Assembly (NCBI RefSeq): GCF_014202425.1
Contig: NZ_JACHGT010000007.1
Coordinates: 310,001-374,000, forward strand
DNA: 64,000 bases
DNA from: Phytomonospora endophytica
Lineage (GTDB): Bacteria > Actinomycetota > Actinomycetes > Mycobacteriales > Micromonosporaceae
Direction of reading: 5' to 3'
A program made the translations under genes and the position numbers. Positions 17,684 through 28,938 of the stretch are shown here, piece after piece (the stretch's first letter is position 1; each line of letters opens with the position of its first letter). The notes beneath the pieces are model-generated. The model saw nothing but the letters and a program-made list of their open reading frames with translations, was not told the origin of the DNA and made no database searches.

Positions 17684-17707
17684 CCGGCCGTGGCGTTCCA
17701 CGGCCGG
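17684..17707. terminator. bidirectional hairpin
   Basis: CCGGCCGTGG-CGTT-CCACGGCCGG, a perfect 10-bp stem with a four-base loop, lies between the convergent SBP-VWA gene and the DUF5999 gene. There is no U tract, as is common in high-GC actinobacteria. Confidence 0.6.
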
Positions 17708-17720
17708 CAGGATCTCGCGG

Positions 17721-17924
17721 CTAGGCCGCGGCGTTCGCGTGCGGGACCGGGCCTCGGTGCGGACTCACCAAGGATCCATCCGGCAACAGCTCCCCGGTGT
17801 CCTCAAAGAGGATCACTCCGTTGCAAAGCAGGCTCCAGCCCTGTTCGGGGTGGCTGACCAGGACGCGCGCGGCCTCCCGGTCGATCGCCTCCGCCGTGGG
17901 ACAGGGTGGTTCGTGTTGACACAT
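17721..17924 (-). CDS. DUF5999 family protein
   Basis: 67 residues. The N-terminus MCQHEPPCPTAEAIDREAA and the later HPEQGWSLLCNGVILFEDTG and LLPDG match the small DUF5999 family conserved in streptomycetes and relatives. Three cysteines (positions 2, 8 and one near 40) could bind a metal. The ATG at 17924 is chosen because the family starts at MCQH; in-frame codons upstream to 17990 are not conserved. Function is unknown. Confidence 0.85.
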   Translation of the reverse strand: MCQHEPPCPTAEAIDREAARVLVSHPEQGWSLLCNGVILFEDTGELLPDGSLVSPHRGPVPHANAAA

Positions 17925-18046
17925 CGTCGGCTCCGGTTCCTTGACCGTGTGGGGTGGATCACTATCAACAGTGAGCCACACTAGCCGCAACCTCGACAGT
18001 TCTCCGCATCAATAGCGGCACGTTTCCGGGAGTATCAGCCGAACAG

Positions 18047-19231
18047 ATGATCACATTGCCCACCTCCGTCCACGCCCCGGCGGTCCCTTCGGGCTGCCGG
18101 GGGCGGTTGCGCGTCCGCGCCACCCGCACCTGGCGGCTCGCCGAGGGCGGCGACCCGGCCGAGCTGGTCGCACAGCTACTGGACGAACACGGTCTCGGTG
18201 CCCTGCCCTTGCCTACGGGACGCTCTGTGCACGATCCACGCGCGGGGACTCTGTGCGGTGCGGCCGTGGTGATTTCCGCCACAGCGGGCGCGGCGATGGT
18301 GGGTGGAGCGAGCGGGAAGCCCTCGCCGGCACCGGCCGTCCCCGACATCGCGGTGGTGGTGTACGAGCACGTCGAGCCGGTCCCGGAGGCCCTCGTAAAG
18401 GGGGCTGAGTTCGCGCTGGGGCCGTGGCGGGAGTCCTGGGAACCGTGGGAGCACGCCGAGGCCGTACGGGCCGTACGGGAGGCCATAGGGGCCGGGGACG
18501 TGTACCAGGTGAACCTCGTCGGCCATGCCCGCGCCGCGTACACCGGAAATTCGGGACCCGCACTCGCGCGCGTCGCCTCGGTGCCCGAGGCCCGCTACGC
18601 CGGCGCGATCGCCGGTGACGGCTGGGCACTGGCGTGCGCGTCGCCCGAGCAACTCATCACCGTCGAGGGCGACGTACTGGAGACCGGGCCGATCAAGGGC
18701 ACACGCCCCTCGACACCGGAGGGCCGCGCCGAACTGCTGGCCTCGGTGAAGGAGCGGGCCGAGCACGTCATGATCGTCGACCTGGAACGCAACGACCTCG
18801 CCCACATCGCCCGTCCCGGGAGCATCGAGGTGAGCGAACTGTTCGCCGTCAAGCGATGGCGGAACACCTGGCACGCCGAGTCGACGATCCGCGCGAGGCT
18901 CGACGACGGGGTCACCCTCGCCGGCCTGCTGCGGGCCGTCTGCCCGGGCGGGTCGGTGACGGGGACCCCGAAACTCGCCGCCCTGGACACGATCGCGGGC
19001 CTGGAACCCGTCGGCCGCGGACCGGCGATGGGCGCCTTCGGGTACGTGACGCGCGAGCGCATCGACCTCGGGCTGACCATCCGGACCGTCGCCGCCGACG
19101 CCGAGCACCTGCACATCTGGGCCGGTGGCGGCATCACCTGGCGTTCGGATCCCGACGCCGAGGTGGCCGAGGCAGCCGCGAAGGCGGCGCCGCTGCGGGC
19201 GCTGCTGGCCGGAGACGCTCCCCGGACATGA
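18047..19231 (+). CDS. pabB: aminodeoxychorismate synthase component I
   Basis: 394 residues. Chorismate-utilising fold with the C-terminal signatures PIKGTRPS (about 215), VDLERNDL (about 245), GSVTGTPK (about 303) and GAFGYVT (about 330). PabB converts chorismate and ammonia to 4-amino-4-deoxychorismate for folate. The PIKG motif is the PabB rather than TrpE form, and the N-terminal regulatory part is short. No glutaminase (PabA) or lyase (PabC) gene is adjacent, so the partners are elsewhere. The gene ends at a strong bidirectional terminator facing gcvP. Confidence 0.85.
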   Translation: MITLPTSVHAPAVPSGCRGRLRVRATRTWRLAEGGDPAELVAQLLDEHGLGALPLPTGRSVHDPRAGTLCGAAVVISATAGAAMVGGASGKPSPAPAVPDIAVVVYEHVEPVPEALVKGAEFALGPWRESWEPWEHAEAVRAVREAIGAGDVYQVNLVGHARAAYTGNSGPALARVASVPEARYAGAIAGDGWALACASPEQLITVEGDVLETGPIKGTRPSTPEGRAELLASVKERAEHVMIVDLERNDLAHIARPGSIEVSELFAVKRWRNTWHAESTIRARLDDGVTLAGLLRAVCPGGSVTGTPKLAALDTIAGLEPVGRGPAMGAFGYVTRERIDLGLTIRTVAADAEHLHIWAGGGITWRSDPDAEVAEAAAKAAPLRALLAGDAPRT

Positions 19232-19269
19232 AGCGGCCCCGCCACCTTTGTGAGGTGGCGGGGCCGCTT
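19231..19269. terminator. bidirectional rho-independent terminator
   Basis: A perfect 16-bp inverted repeat (AAGCGGCCCCGCCACC, loop TTTGTGA, then its complement) begins at the pabB stop codon and ends 55 bp before the gcvP stop. It can serve both convergent genes; the stem edges carry AA/TT pairs. Confidence 0.85.
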
Positions 19270-19324
19270 CTGACCGTCGAACAAGGTCTGGGATCCCCCA
19301 CGCGGGCCGTCCGGCCCGTCGGCG

Positions 19325-22186
<2,862 letters not shown>

Positions 22187-22240
22187 GCCAGGTACTCCGC
22201 TGGGAGGTACGGCGCGGGCACGTCACCCGCGACGGTCCTC

Positions 22241-22419
22241 CCCCTCTGTCGTGGAACCTGAGAGCTTCACCCTCGCGGGCTTGCCCCTTCGGTGAGACGG
22301 ATCGGCCGTCTGCTCTCCAGAGGTGCCAGTCCGAGCGGTCCTTCTGCCTGAGAGGTTCCGGGGAGGATTTGCTCCTTCGGCGCCACCGCATCGTGCCCTG
22401 GTGGACTCTCCCGCTCGGG
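22241..22419 (-). ncRNA. tandem glycine riboswitch (gcvT motif)
   Basis: Read on the minus strand, two consecutive aptamers are visible. Aptamer 1 (about 22419 to 22325) has GCGGGAGAG, GGCGCCGAAGGAGCAA and CCTCTCAGGCAGAAGGACCG. Aptamer 2 (about 22318 to 22241) has CTGGAGAG, CACCGAAGGGGCAA and GAAGCTCTCAGGTTCCACGACAG. These are the conserved P1/P3 and core segments of the class. The distance to the gcvP ATG is about 55 nt, room for a small expression platform. Tandem forms upstream of gcv genes normally switch expression on when glycine is abundant. Confidence 0.9.
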
Positions 22420-22559
22420 TTTACCGGCATTCGGTTCACACGCTACCAGCGCGAGATCATGGCCGAACCGCCAAGGCGCGCGGAATCCGGTCCGTGAACG
22501 GCCGTGGCCACCCCCGTGACCGGCGCGAACGCCACCGGGTGACGAAGATCGCGTCGCCG

Positions 22560-23147
22560 CTAGGCCTTCGCGGCCTTCGCCGCCGCCTTCATCTCCTTCT
22601 TGAACGCCCGGACCTTCGCGAGGCTCCCGGCGTCGGTGATGTCGGCGACCGACCGGAACGAGCGCTGGGCGCCGTAGTCGCCGGCGGCCTTGCGCCAGCC
22701 CGCCGGGCGGACCTCGAACTGTTTACCGAGGAGCGCGATGAAGATCTGCGCCTTCTGTTTCCCGAACCCCGGCAGTGCGCCGAGGCGCCCGGCGAGGTCG
22801 GCGGCGTTCTTCGCCCCCGTCCAGACGAGCGAGGCGTCACCGTCGTACTCGTCGGCGACGGCCCGGGCGAGCTTCTGCGTGCGCTCGGCCATCGAACCGG
22901 GGAAACGGTGGATGGCCGGGACCGTCGCGAAGATCTTCGCGAAGTCCTCGGGATCGTGATCGGCGATCGCGACCGGGTCGAGACGGTCGACACCGAGACG
23001 CTCGGCGAGCCGGTACGGGCCGACGAAGGCCTTCTCCAAGGGGATCTGCTGGTCGAGGAGCATGCCCGTCAGCAGCGCGAAAGGGTCGGCGGCGAGCAGC
23101 TCGTCGGCGGCCTTCTCCTGGGCCAGCCACAACTCCGGCACGGTCAC
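22560..23147 (-). CDS. uncharacterised HhH-GPD superfamily protein
   Basis: 195 residues. It resembles the actinobacterial HhH-GPD family of the TIGR03252 type: LLTGMLLDQQIPLEKAF near 30 and the helix-hairpin-helix LPGFGKQKAQIFIALLGKQ near 125. Base-excision glycosylases of this fold use a downstream Asp, which is not obvious here, so enzymatic activity is uncertain. The C-terminus is Lys/Ala-rich. GTG at 23147 overlaps the MerR gene stop (GTGA), so the two are coupled. The same neighbour order occurs around ftsR and DUF151 in other actinobacteria. Confidence 0.8.
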   Translation of the reverse strand: MTVPELWLAQEKAADELLAADPFALLTGMLLDQQIPLEKAFVGPYRLAERLGVDRLDPVAIADHDPEDFAKIFATVPAIHRFPGSMAERTQKLARAVADEYDGDASLVWTGAKNAADLAGRLGALPGFGKQKAQIFIALLGKQFEVRPAGWRKAAGDYGAQRSFRSVADITDAGSLAKVRAFKKEMKAAAKAAKA

Positions 23148-23698
23148 CCCGCCTGACGGCGCGCGCGGCGCAGCGACAACTCGTCCATCATCGAGGCCGT
23201 GGCGTCCTCACCGAGGCTGGCGCGCACGGCGGGCAGCGAGGCGAGCGAGCCCTGGATCTCCTTGAAGGCCCCGGAGATCGCGATACCGAAGACGCCCTGA
23301 CCACCCTGGAGCAGGTCGACGACCTCCTCGGGCGAACGACACTCGTAGACGGTCGTGCCGTCGGAGATGAGCGTGATCTCGGCGAGGTCCTCGACACCGC
23401 GGGCGCGCAGCGCGTCGATGGCCTTGCGGATGTTCTGCAGCGAGACACCTGCGTCGAGGAGGCGCTTGACGACCTTGAGGACCACGATGTCGCGGAAGGA
23501 GTAGAGCCGCTGGCTACCGGAACCGGTCGCACTGCGGACACTGGGAACGACCAGGTCGGTGCGGGCCCAGTAGTCGAGCTGGCGGTAGCTGATACCGGCG
23601 GCGGCACAGGCGGTCGGCCCGCGGTAACCGGTCAGTTCCTCAGCGTCGCCGTGCACGGCCGCGGATGCGGTACCGGTCTGGTTGCTCCTCTCGGTCAC
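23144..23698 (-). CDS. MerR-family regulator (Rv1830 type)
   Basis: 184 residues. The winged-helix MerR domain spans about 20-90 (ISYRQLDYWARTDLVVPSVR, then GSQRLYSFRDIVVLKVVKRLLDAG) and the rest is a helical dimerisation part. Unlike metal-sensing MerR proteins it has no cysteine-rich effector loop. Its position two genes after the FtsR-like MerR matches Rv1830 in mycobacteria. GTG at 23698 is preceded by GGGAGGA at 6 bp; codons further upstream to 23794 are not conserved. Confidence 0.85.
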   Translation of the reverse strand: MTERSNQTGTASAAVHGDAEELTGYRGPTACAAAGISYRQLDYWARTDLVVPSVRSATGSGSQRLYSFRDIVVLKVVKRLLDAGVSLQNIRKAIDALRARGVEDLAEITLISDGTTVYECRSPEEVVDLLQGGQGVFGIAISGAFKEIQGSLASLPAVRASLGEDATASMMDELSLRRARRQAG

Positions 23699-23875
23699 AA
23701 CGTCCTCCCCATGTCCGCAGGATTTCGCCGGCCACGGCCGCGCGACCTGTCCGCTGTCGTGGAGCGGTCGGCGCCCGGCCGCACCCCACGCCAAGACCCT
23801 ATACCCCCGGGCACCGTCCGGCCCGAATTCGCGGGGTACGACACGCCGCGACGGGGGGTGGGGTAGACAGCAGCG

Positions 23876-24340
23876 CTAACCCGCGAAGTCCTCCGGGCTC
23901 ACCGTGTCCAGGAACTCCCGGAACTTCTCGACCTCGTCCTCCTGCTCGTCGGGAATGACGATGCCGGACTCCTCGATGACCTCATCGGCGCACCGCACCG
24001 GCGAACCCGTCCGCAAGGCCAGCGCGATCCCGTCCGACGAACGCGCCGAGACGCGCACACCGTTCTCGAAGACGAGCTCGGCGTAGAAGATGTTGTCCTT
24101 TATCTCCACGATCTCCACCGCCTCCAGATTCACCTCCAGCGCGGCCAGCACATCGCGCATCAGGTCGTGGGTCAACGGACGCGGAGGGGTCATCCCCTGC
24201 TGCTGGTATGCGATGGCGGTGGCCTCGACGGCGCCGATCCAGATGGGCAGGTAGCGCTCGCCGTCGGTCTCCTTGAGCAACACGATCGGGTTGTTGCTCG
24301 GCAGTTCGACCCGGACACCCACCACGGTCAGTTCGCGCAC
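23876..24340 (-). CDS. DUF151 bifunctional nuclease family protein
   Basis: 154 residues. The DUF151 core is clear: VVGVRVELPSNNPIVLLKE at the N-terminus, RYLPIWIGAVEATAI near 30, and RVSARSSDGIALALRTG near 95. The C-terminus is acidic. A plant homologue has RNase and DNase activity, but the bacterial role is not settled. GTG at 24340 has GGAGG 5 bp upstream. It corresponds to Rv1829 in the conserved garA-ftsR-DUF151-merR order. Confidence 0.9.
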   Translation of the reverse strand: MRELTVVGVRVELPSNNPIVLLKETDGERYLPIWIGAVEATAIAYQQQGMTPPRPLTHDLMRDVLAALEVNLEAVEIVEIKDNIFYAELVFENGVRVSARSSDGIALALRTGSPVRCADEVIEESGIVIPDEQEDEVEKFREFLDTVSPEDFAG

Positions 24341-24404
24341 CAGATCCTCCGTCGCGCCCTAAGGTACGGCCCTTGCTCTGCTCTTTGCACGGTACACGCA
24401 CCGT

Positions 24405-25073
24405 TCAGCGACGGGCAGCGTCGCGGCTGAGTCCCTTCGCGACCAGCGCGGCGTGCAAGCTCGCCGACAAAGCCGCCAGATCAGCGGCCACCACGTCGGC
24501 CTCGCCGTCCCGGCGATGCCGCAGCGGCGCCGTGATCTGCCCGATGAGCGCCAGGTCGCGATCGGCGGCCTGACGATGGCCGCGCAAGTGCCGCGGCTCG
24601 ATCCCGAAGCGCGCCAGACCCGCCGCGACGGTCGCCACCACCAGATCATGGTGATCGAACTCGCCTTCACGCCCGCCCTCGCCGACGAGCCCCAGCAACC
24701 GCAACTCCTCCAGCCACCGCTCGTCGAGACCGCTCCGCGCCAAGACCTCACCACGCGAATAACGCGCCGAAGGCGGCTCCGCGACCGCCGGCAGGTCGGG
24801 AACCGTCTCGACAGGCCCGTCCAGCCGCTCACGGATCACGCTCAACGGCAAGAACTCGTCACGCTGCAGCGACAAGACCGCACGCAGCCTCGCCACATCA
24901 CCCCACGAGAAACGCCGGTAACCCGAAGGACGCCGCGACGGGCACACCAGGCCCTCGGCCTCCAGGAAACGGACCTTCGACACCGACAGGCCGGTGAACT
25001 CCACCCGCAGATGCGCCACCACCTCCCCGATCGACATCGACGGAGGGTCGGACCCTGGCACAGGCGAGGACAC
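24405..25073 (-). CDS. ftsR: MerR-family cell-division regulator FtsR
   Basis: 222 residues. MerR DNA-binding domain at about 14-85: SIGEVVAHLRVEF, SVSKVRFLEAEGLVCPSRRP, SGYRRFSWGDVARLRAVLSL. The remaining 135 residues, with YSRGEVLARSGLDERWLEELR, contain the second, effector-like part typical of the family. The homologue in corynebacteria activates ftsZ. It begins 18 bp after garA ends. The GTG start gives an N-terminal tail before MSIGE similar to that of Rv1828; an ATG at 25037 is the alternative. Confidence 0.85.
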   Translation of the reverse strand: MSSPVPGSDPPSMSIGEVVAHLRVEFTGLSVSKVRFLEAEGLVCPSRRPSGYRRFSWGDVARLRAVLSLQRDEFLPLSVIRERLDGPVETVPDLPAVAEPPSARYSRGEVLARSGLDERWLEELRLLGLVGEGGREGEFDHHDLVVATVAAGLARFGIEPRHLRGHRQAADRDLALIGQITAPLRHRRDGEADVVAADLAALSASLHAALVAKGLSRDAARR

Positions 25074-25091
25074 CGGCCGAAAACCGAGAGA

Positions 25092-25532
25092 CTACTGCGG
25101 GCGCGGCCCGGCGATGAACACCAGGCGGAACTTCCCGATCTGCACCTCGTCACCGTTCCCGAGCGTCGCGTTCTCCACCCGCTCACGGTTCACGTAAGTG
25201 CCGTTCAGGCTCCCCACGTCACGAACCGTGAAAGTCACCCCGTCACGGTGGAACTCCGCATGACGACGCGACACCGTCACATCGTCGAGGAAGATGTCGC
25301 TGTCCGGGTGCCGACCACTCGTCGTCACCTCCAGATCCAGCAGGAAACGAGCCCCGGCGTTCGGCCCCCGGCGCACCACGAGCAAAGCGGTCCCCGGCGG
25401 CAAGGACTCGGCCAGCCGACCGGCATTGACATCGGTGTCAGAACCCTCAAGCACCTCATCGAGAGCGCCGAGATTCATCGTCGATGTGACGTCGAGCGGA
25501 GGGTACTCGTCGTCAGGGCGGGGGCGCGTCAT
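25092..25532 (-). CDS. garA: FHA-domain metabolic regulator, GarA/OdhI family
   Basis: 146 residues. The FHA domain covers about 55-135, with SGRHPDSDIFLDD, VSRRHAEFH and GSLNGTYVN as phosphothreonine-binding loops. GarA/OdhI inhibits 2-oxoglutarate dehydrogenase until Ser/Thr kinases phosphorylate its N-terminal ETTS motif. Here that motif reads DVTSTMNLG (about residues 14-22): the first Thr of the pair is Val, the second is kept. The gene is immediately downstream of the first repeat array, which separates it from gcvH. Upstream, TTGTGT and TAAACC 17 bp apart on the minus strand are a possible promoter. Confidence 0.9.
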   Translation of the reverse strand: MTRPRPDDEYPPLDVTSTMNLGALDEVLEGSDTDVNAGRLAESLPPGTALLVVRRGPNAGARFLLDLEVTTSGRHPDSDIFLDDVTVSRRHAEFHRDGVTFTVRDVGSLNGTYVNRERVENATLGNGDEVQIGKFRLVFIAGPRPQ

Positions 25533-25849
25533 CAGACCACCTCACGTCTGGTCGACCGGTCCGACAGCGACACGATCGACGGTTTACTCACGGGACTTGA
25601 CTGACACAACTTAACCACGTCGGTAACTGAGCGAGCCTAGCCACCCGCTCAGCAGCCGGTCAACAGCAACGCGCAGAAGCGAGGAGGGGTTGTTCGCCAC
25701 CTGGACGTGAGCAGGGGGCGAGGCGGGTGGTGCGTGCGCGAAGGCGGAGACACGGACGCCGCGCCCCCGCACCGAACCGCCGCGCACAGACTCACGCACG
25801 AACGGCGGGTAGGCCCGGTCCCGGGTCCCCGGCCCGAGAGCAGCAGTGC

Positions 25850-27260
25850 TTGAGGCTGCGGGGCCGAACCCCAGCGTGAGAGGGGCGCCGCAGCGCCCCG
25901 GCCTTTGGCGGGGGGCGCTGCGGGCGGGAGACCGGCCTGCGTGGGCGAGCGAAGGGAGGCTCACGCTCGCGGGATCGGCGTCTTGGGTTCCCGGCGTTTG
26001 CGGGTGTGCTTTTAAGGGCCTGTGCTTGTTTGGGCGGCGCGAACGAAACCGCCTGAAAGGCATGGGATCGGGCTCGGCCCGCCGCCGGTGCCAGGTCCCC
26101 GGCGTGGGTGGGTGAGCGAAGCAGGGCTCGGCCTTGGTGACACTGCTGCGGGCGGGTTCCCTGGCCTGCGTGGGTGAGCGAAGCGAGGCTCACGCTCGCG
26201 GGATCGGCGTCTTGGGTTCCCGGTGTTGGTGGGTGAGGTTTTAAGGGCCTGTGCTTGTTTGGGCGGCGCGAACGAAACCGCCTGAGGGGTATGGGATCGG
26301 GCTGCGGCCCGCCGCCGGTGCCGGGTCCCCGGCCGGGTGCGGAAACGTGGCCGGGTTCCCGGCCCGCGTGGGCGAGCGAAGCGAGACTCACGCTCGCCGG
26401 GCCGCGTCTTAGGTTCCCGGGCCCGAGTGGGCCGCGAAGCGAGACTCACGCTCGGGGGGCCGGCGTCTTGGGTTCCCGGTGTTGGTGGGTGAGGTTTTAA
26501 GGGCCTGTGCTTGTTTGGGCGGCGCGAACGAGACCGCCTTGCGGGTATGGGATCGGGCTGCGGCCCGCCGCCGGTGCCGGGTCCCCGGCGTGGTGAGCCG
26601 CGAAGCGCGACTCGGCCTTGGTGACACTGCTGCGGCCGGGGTCCCGGCGTGGGTAAGCCGCGAAGCGGGACTCGCCCCAAGCGAGACCGCTGCGGTTCGG
26701 TTCCCGGCCTGCGGAAAACCGCGAAGCGAAGCTTGCCCTTGGCGAGCGCGCTGCGGCCGGGTCTCCACCAGAGCGGGCCGCGAAGCGCAGACTCTCCCCG
26801 GGCGGACGCCGCGGCGGGGTTCCCTGGCCCGCGTGGGCGAGCGAAGGGAGGCTCACGCTCGCGGGACCGGCGTCTTAGGTTCCCGGTGTTGGGTGGGTGG
26901 GCTTTTAAGGGCCTGTGCTTGTTTGGGCGGCGCGAACGAAACCGCCTGAAAGGCATGGGATCGGGCTGCGGCCCGCCGCCGGTGCCAGGTCCCCGGCGTG
27001 GGTGCAGGAACGCATCCGGGTACCCGGCGTGGCGGGCGAGCGAAGCGGGACTCGCCCTCAGCGGGCACGCTACGGCGGGGTCCCCCGCGTGCGGAGAGCC
27101 GCGAAGCGGACTCGCCCTTGGCGAGCCGGCGGCGGCGGTTCACGGCGGGAGCGAGCCGCGAAGCGAGACCCACGCTGGGCGGGCCGCTCTGGCCAGCCGC
27201 CCCCTCGCGCGAAAGCGCGGAGCCGCCCGCCGAGCATCCGCTCGGCCCCAACCGTCACCG
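25850..27260. repeat. complex repeat array A, four long units plus many short units
   Basis: No credible gene lies between garA and gcvH. The stretch is built of reiterated GC-rich hairpin modules. The long unit contains TTTTAAGGGCCTGTGCTTG, then GGGCGGCGCGAACGAAACCG (stem GGCGG/CCGCC), then ATGGGATCGGGCTGCGG and GCCGGTGCCGGGTCCCCGG. The GGGCGGCG core starts at 26032, 26261, 26517 and 26925. Between these are short units with GCGAAGCG inside inverted repeats such as GTGAGC-GAAGCGAG-GCTCAC, followed by GGGTTCCCGGC. Spacing between cores varies from 229 to 408 bp. 25533-25850 and 27260-27354 hold no recognised feature apart from a possible garA promoter. Confidence 0.85.
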
Positions 27261-27354
27261 GCGCGCCCTGTCCCCCACCTGTGGAAGCCGCGCAGCGACC
27301 ACCCCCGCCACCAGGGCGGTCCCCCGCCCCGGTGTCGTCGGGCTACGTGCGTGT

Positions 27355-27735
27355 CTAACCCTGCGTCAGCTTCGTGTACGCGTCGGCGTCGAGGAGGGCC
27401 GCGACGTCGGCGACGTCGTCGGGCTCCAGCTCGAACAGCCAGCCCGCGCCGTACGGGTCGTCGTTGATCTGCTCCGGCGTGTCGCCGAGCGCGTCGTTGC
27501 GGGCCGTGACCGTCCCCGACAGGGGCGCGTAGATGTCCGACACGCTCTTCGTCGACTCGACCTCGCCGACCGCGTCGCCGGCCGTGACCTTCGCGCCCGC
27601 CTCGGGCAGCTGCACGTAGACGATGTCGCCGAGAGACTCCTGCGCGAAGTGTGTGATGCCGATCCGGACCGCCGCGGACTCGGTGGACGCGATCCACTCG
27701 TGTTCGACGGTGTAACGCAGCTCTGCTGGGATCAC
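27355..27735 (-). CDS. gcvH: glycine cleavage system H protein
   Basis: 126 residues, normal length. The lipoyl lysine is K63 in VGEVESTKSVSDIYAP. YTVEHEWI at the N-terminus and GDIVYVQLPEAG near 36 are family landmarks. It shuttles the aminomethyl intermediate from GcvP to GcvT. GTG at 27735 (MIPAELRYT) was chosen over the track upstream to 27771 because the family starts there. It follows a DUF881 gene by 32 bp, and repeat array A begins downstream of its stop. Confidence 0.95.
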   Translation of the reverse strand: MIPAELRYTVEHEWIASTESAAVRIGITHFAQESLGDIVYVQLPEAGAKVTAGDAVGEVESTKSVSDIYAPLSGTVTARNDALGDTPEQINDDPYGAGWLFELEPDDVADVAALLDADAYTKLTQG

Positions 27736-27767
27736 CCTCGCAGCCTTTCTGGACGGGGACCGGAAGG

Positions 27768-28589
27768 TCACTCGACTGGCTTGGCGTACTTCGGTTCGGA
27801 AGGCTCCACGATCGTGGTCACCTGCACCTCCCCGGGCTCATTGACGACGACGGTACCGCCGTCTTTACCGACGTTGTCGACCACCCCACCGGGGATCCGC
27901 AGCGCCGTGTCCATCGTCGCCGGGTCCCCGATCACCGTGATCCGGTACGTACCCGTGATCGCCACATCATCGACGATCAAGCCGTCCGGACCGTCCAGGA
28001 AGAAGGTCGAGGCGACGATCCGCACCGACGCCCCGTTCGCGCCGTCGATCTGCGCCGCCTCCATCCCCGCACCCCGCAGCTCCTCCACCGCGTCGAGGAT
28101 CGTCGCGGCCCGGATCGGCGTCGCGCCCGACTGGAACTCCAGGATCAGGCCCGTCCCCTTCGCCGCGAGGGTACCGGCGAGAATCCCCAGCTCATCGGCC
28201 AGACCGCGGGCCTCCTCAAGGGCGGCGGCGCCACCCTCGGCACCCGACGTCAACTGCCGCTTGCTCTCCTCCAGCCCGGCGATCTCGTCGGCCAGGCGCG
28301 TCTGCCGCGCGTCGAGGTCGGCGAGGATGCGGACCAGGTCCTCCTGGCGCGCACCGGCCAGTTCCGGATCCTCGTGATGACTGCGCAGCTGAACGGCGGC
28401 GGCGAAACCGAGCAGTGCCACGAGCACGCCGATCGCGACACCCGTCCGGCGCTTCCGCCGAACCTCGCCCGGCTTGTCCTCGACTTCGGGCGCGGGGTCC
28501 TTCTCCGGCGTCTCGTCGCTGAGACCGGCGTCACTGTCGTCGTTCACGGAATCGCCGTCTTGCCCTGGTTCGGGTGTGGGATTGATCAT
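27768..28589 (-). CDS. DUF881 family membrane protein (second copy)
   Basis: 273 residues. A charged N-terminus of about 45 residues precedes one transmembrane helix (TGVAIGVLVALLGFAAAVQL), then a coiled coil (about 75-130) and a DUF881 domain with LILEFQSGATPIRAATILD, EEL and GAEAAQI-like segments. The domain is probably outside the cell. DUF881 proteins flank sbp in actinobacteria and Firmicutes; function is not established, but the locus is linked to envelope and division genes. Confidence 0.85.
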   Translation of the reverse strand: MINPTPEPGQDGDSVNDDSDAGLSDETPEKDPAPEVEDKPGEVRRKRRTGVAIGVLVALLGFAAAVQLRSHHEDPELAGARQEDLVRILADLDARQTRLADEIAGLEESKRQLTSGAEGGAAALEEARGLADELGILAGTLAAKGTGLILEFQSGATPIRAATILDAVEELRGAGMEAAQIDGANGASVRIVASTFFLDGPDGLIVDDVAITGTYRITVIGDPATMDTALRIPGGVVDNVGKDGGTVVVNEPGEVQVTTIVEPSEPKYAKPVE

Positions 28590-28605
28590 GGTCGCCCCTT
28601 CCTGC

Positions 28606-28938
28606 CTAGGCCGAGAAGAGATGTCGCCGGATCGCCGCGGCGTTGGAGAAGATCCGGATGCCGAGGACCACGACCACGCCCGTGGACAGCTGGCTTCCGA
28701 CGCCGAGCTGGTCGCCGAGATAGACGATCAGCGCGGCGATGAGCACGTTGGAGATGAAGGAGACGACGAACTGCTTGTCGTCGAACTTCTTGTCCAGCCG
28801 GGCGCGCACGCCCCCGAACACCGAGTCGAGCGCGGCGATCACCGCGATCGGCAGATACGGCTGAAGCCACAACGGAACGTCCGGGTCGAGGAACACACCC
28901 AGGGCGATGCCGACGGCCAGCGCGAGGGCGGCGATCAT
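28606..28938 (-). CDS. sbp: small basic protein Sbp (DUF1290)
   Basis: 110 residues with three hydrophobic segments (about 1-20, 28-45 and 60-95). The family signature is seen in YLPIAVIAALDSVFGGVRA and in FISNVLIAALIVYLGDQLGVG. The ATG overlaps the stop of the upstream DUF881 gene (ATGA). It is an integral membrane protein of unknown activity that is syntenic with pgsA and two DUF881 genes. Confidence 0.9.
   Translation of the reverse strand: MIAALALAVGIALGVFLDPDVPLWLQPYLPIAVIAALDSVFGGVRARLDKKFDDKQFVVSFISNVLIAALIVYLGDQLGVGSQLSTGVVVVLGIRIFSNAAAIRRHLFSA

Noticed and set aside
18047-19231. Anthranilate synthase (trpE) or a salicylate synthase for the siderophore
   Set aside because: The PIKGTR motif and length fit PabB, and the gene lies outside the iron-controlled operon.
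25611-26956. Long open frames on both strands of array A with repeated peptides rich in Pro, Arg and Ala
   Set aside because: They follow the repeat modules in every frame, have no ribosome sites, no codon-position bias and run across hairpins. They are by-products of GC-rich repeats.
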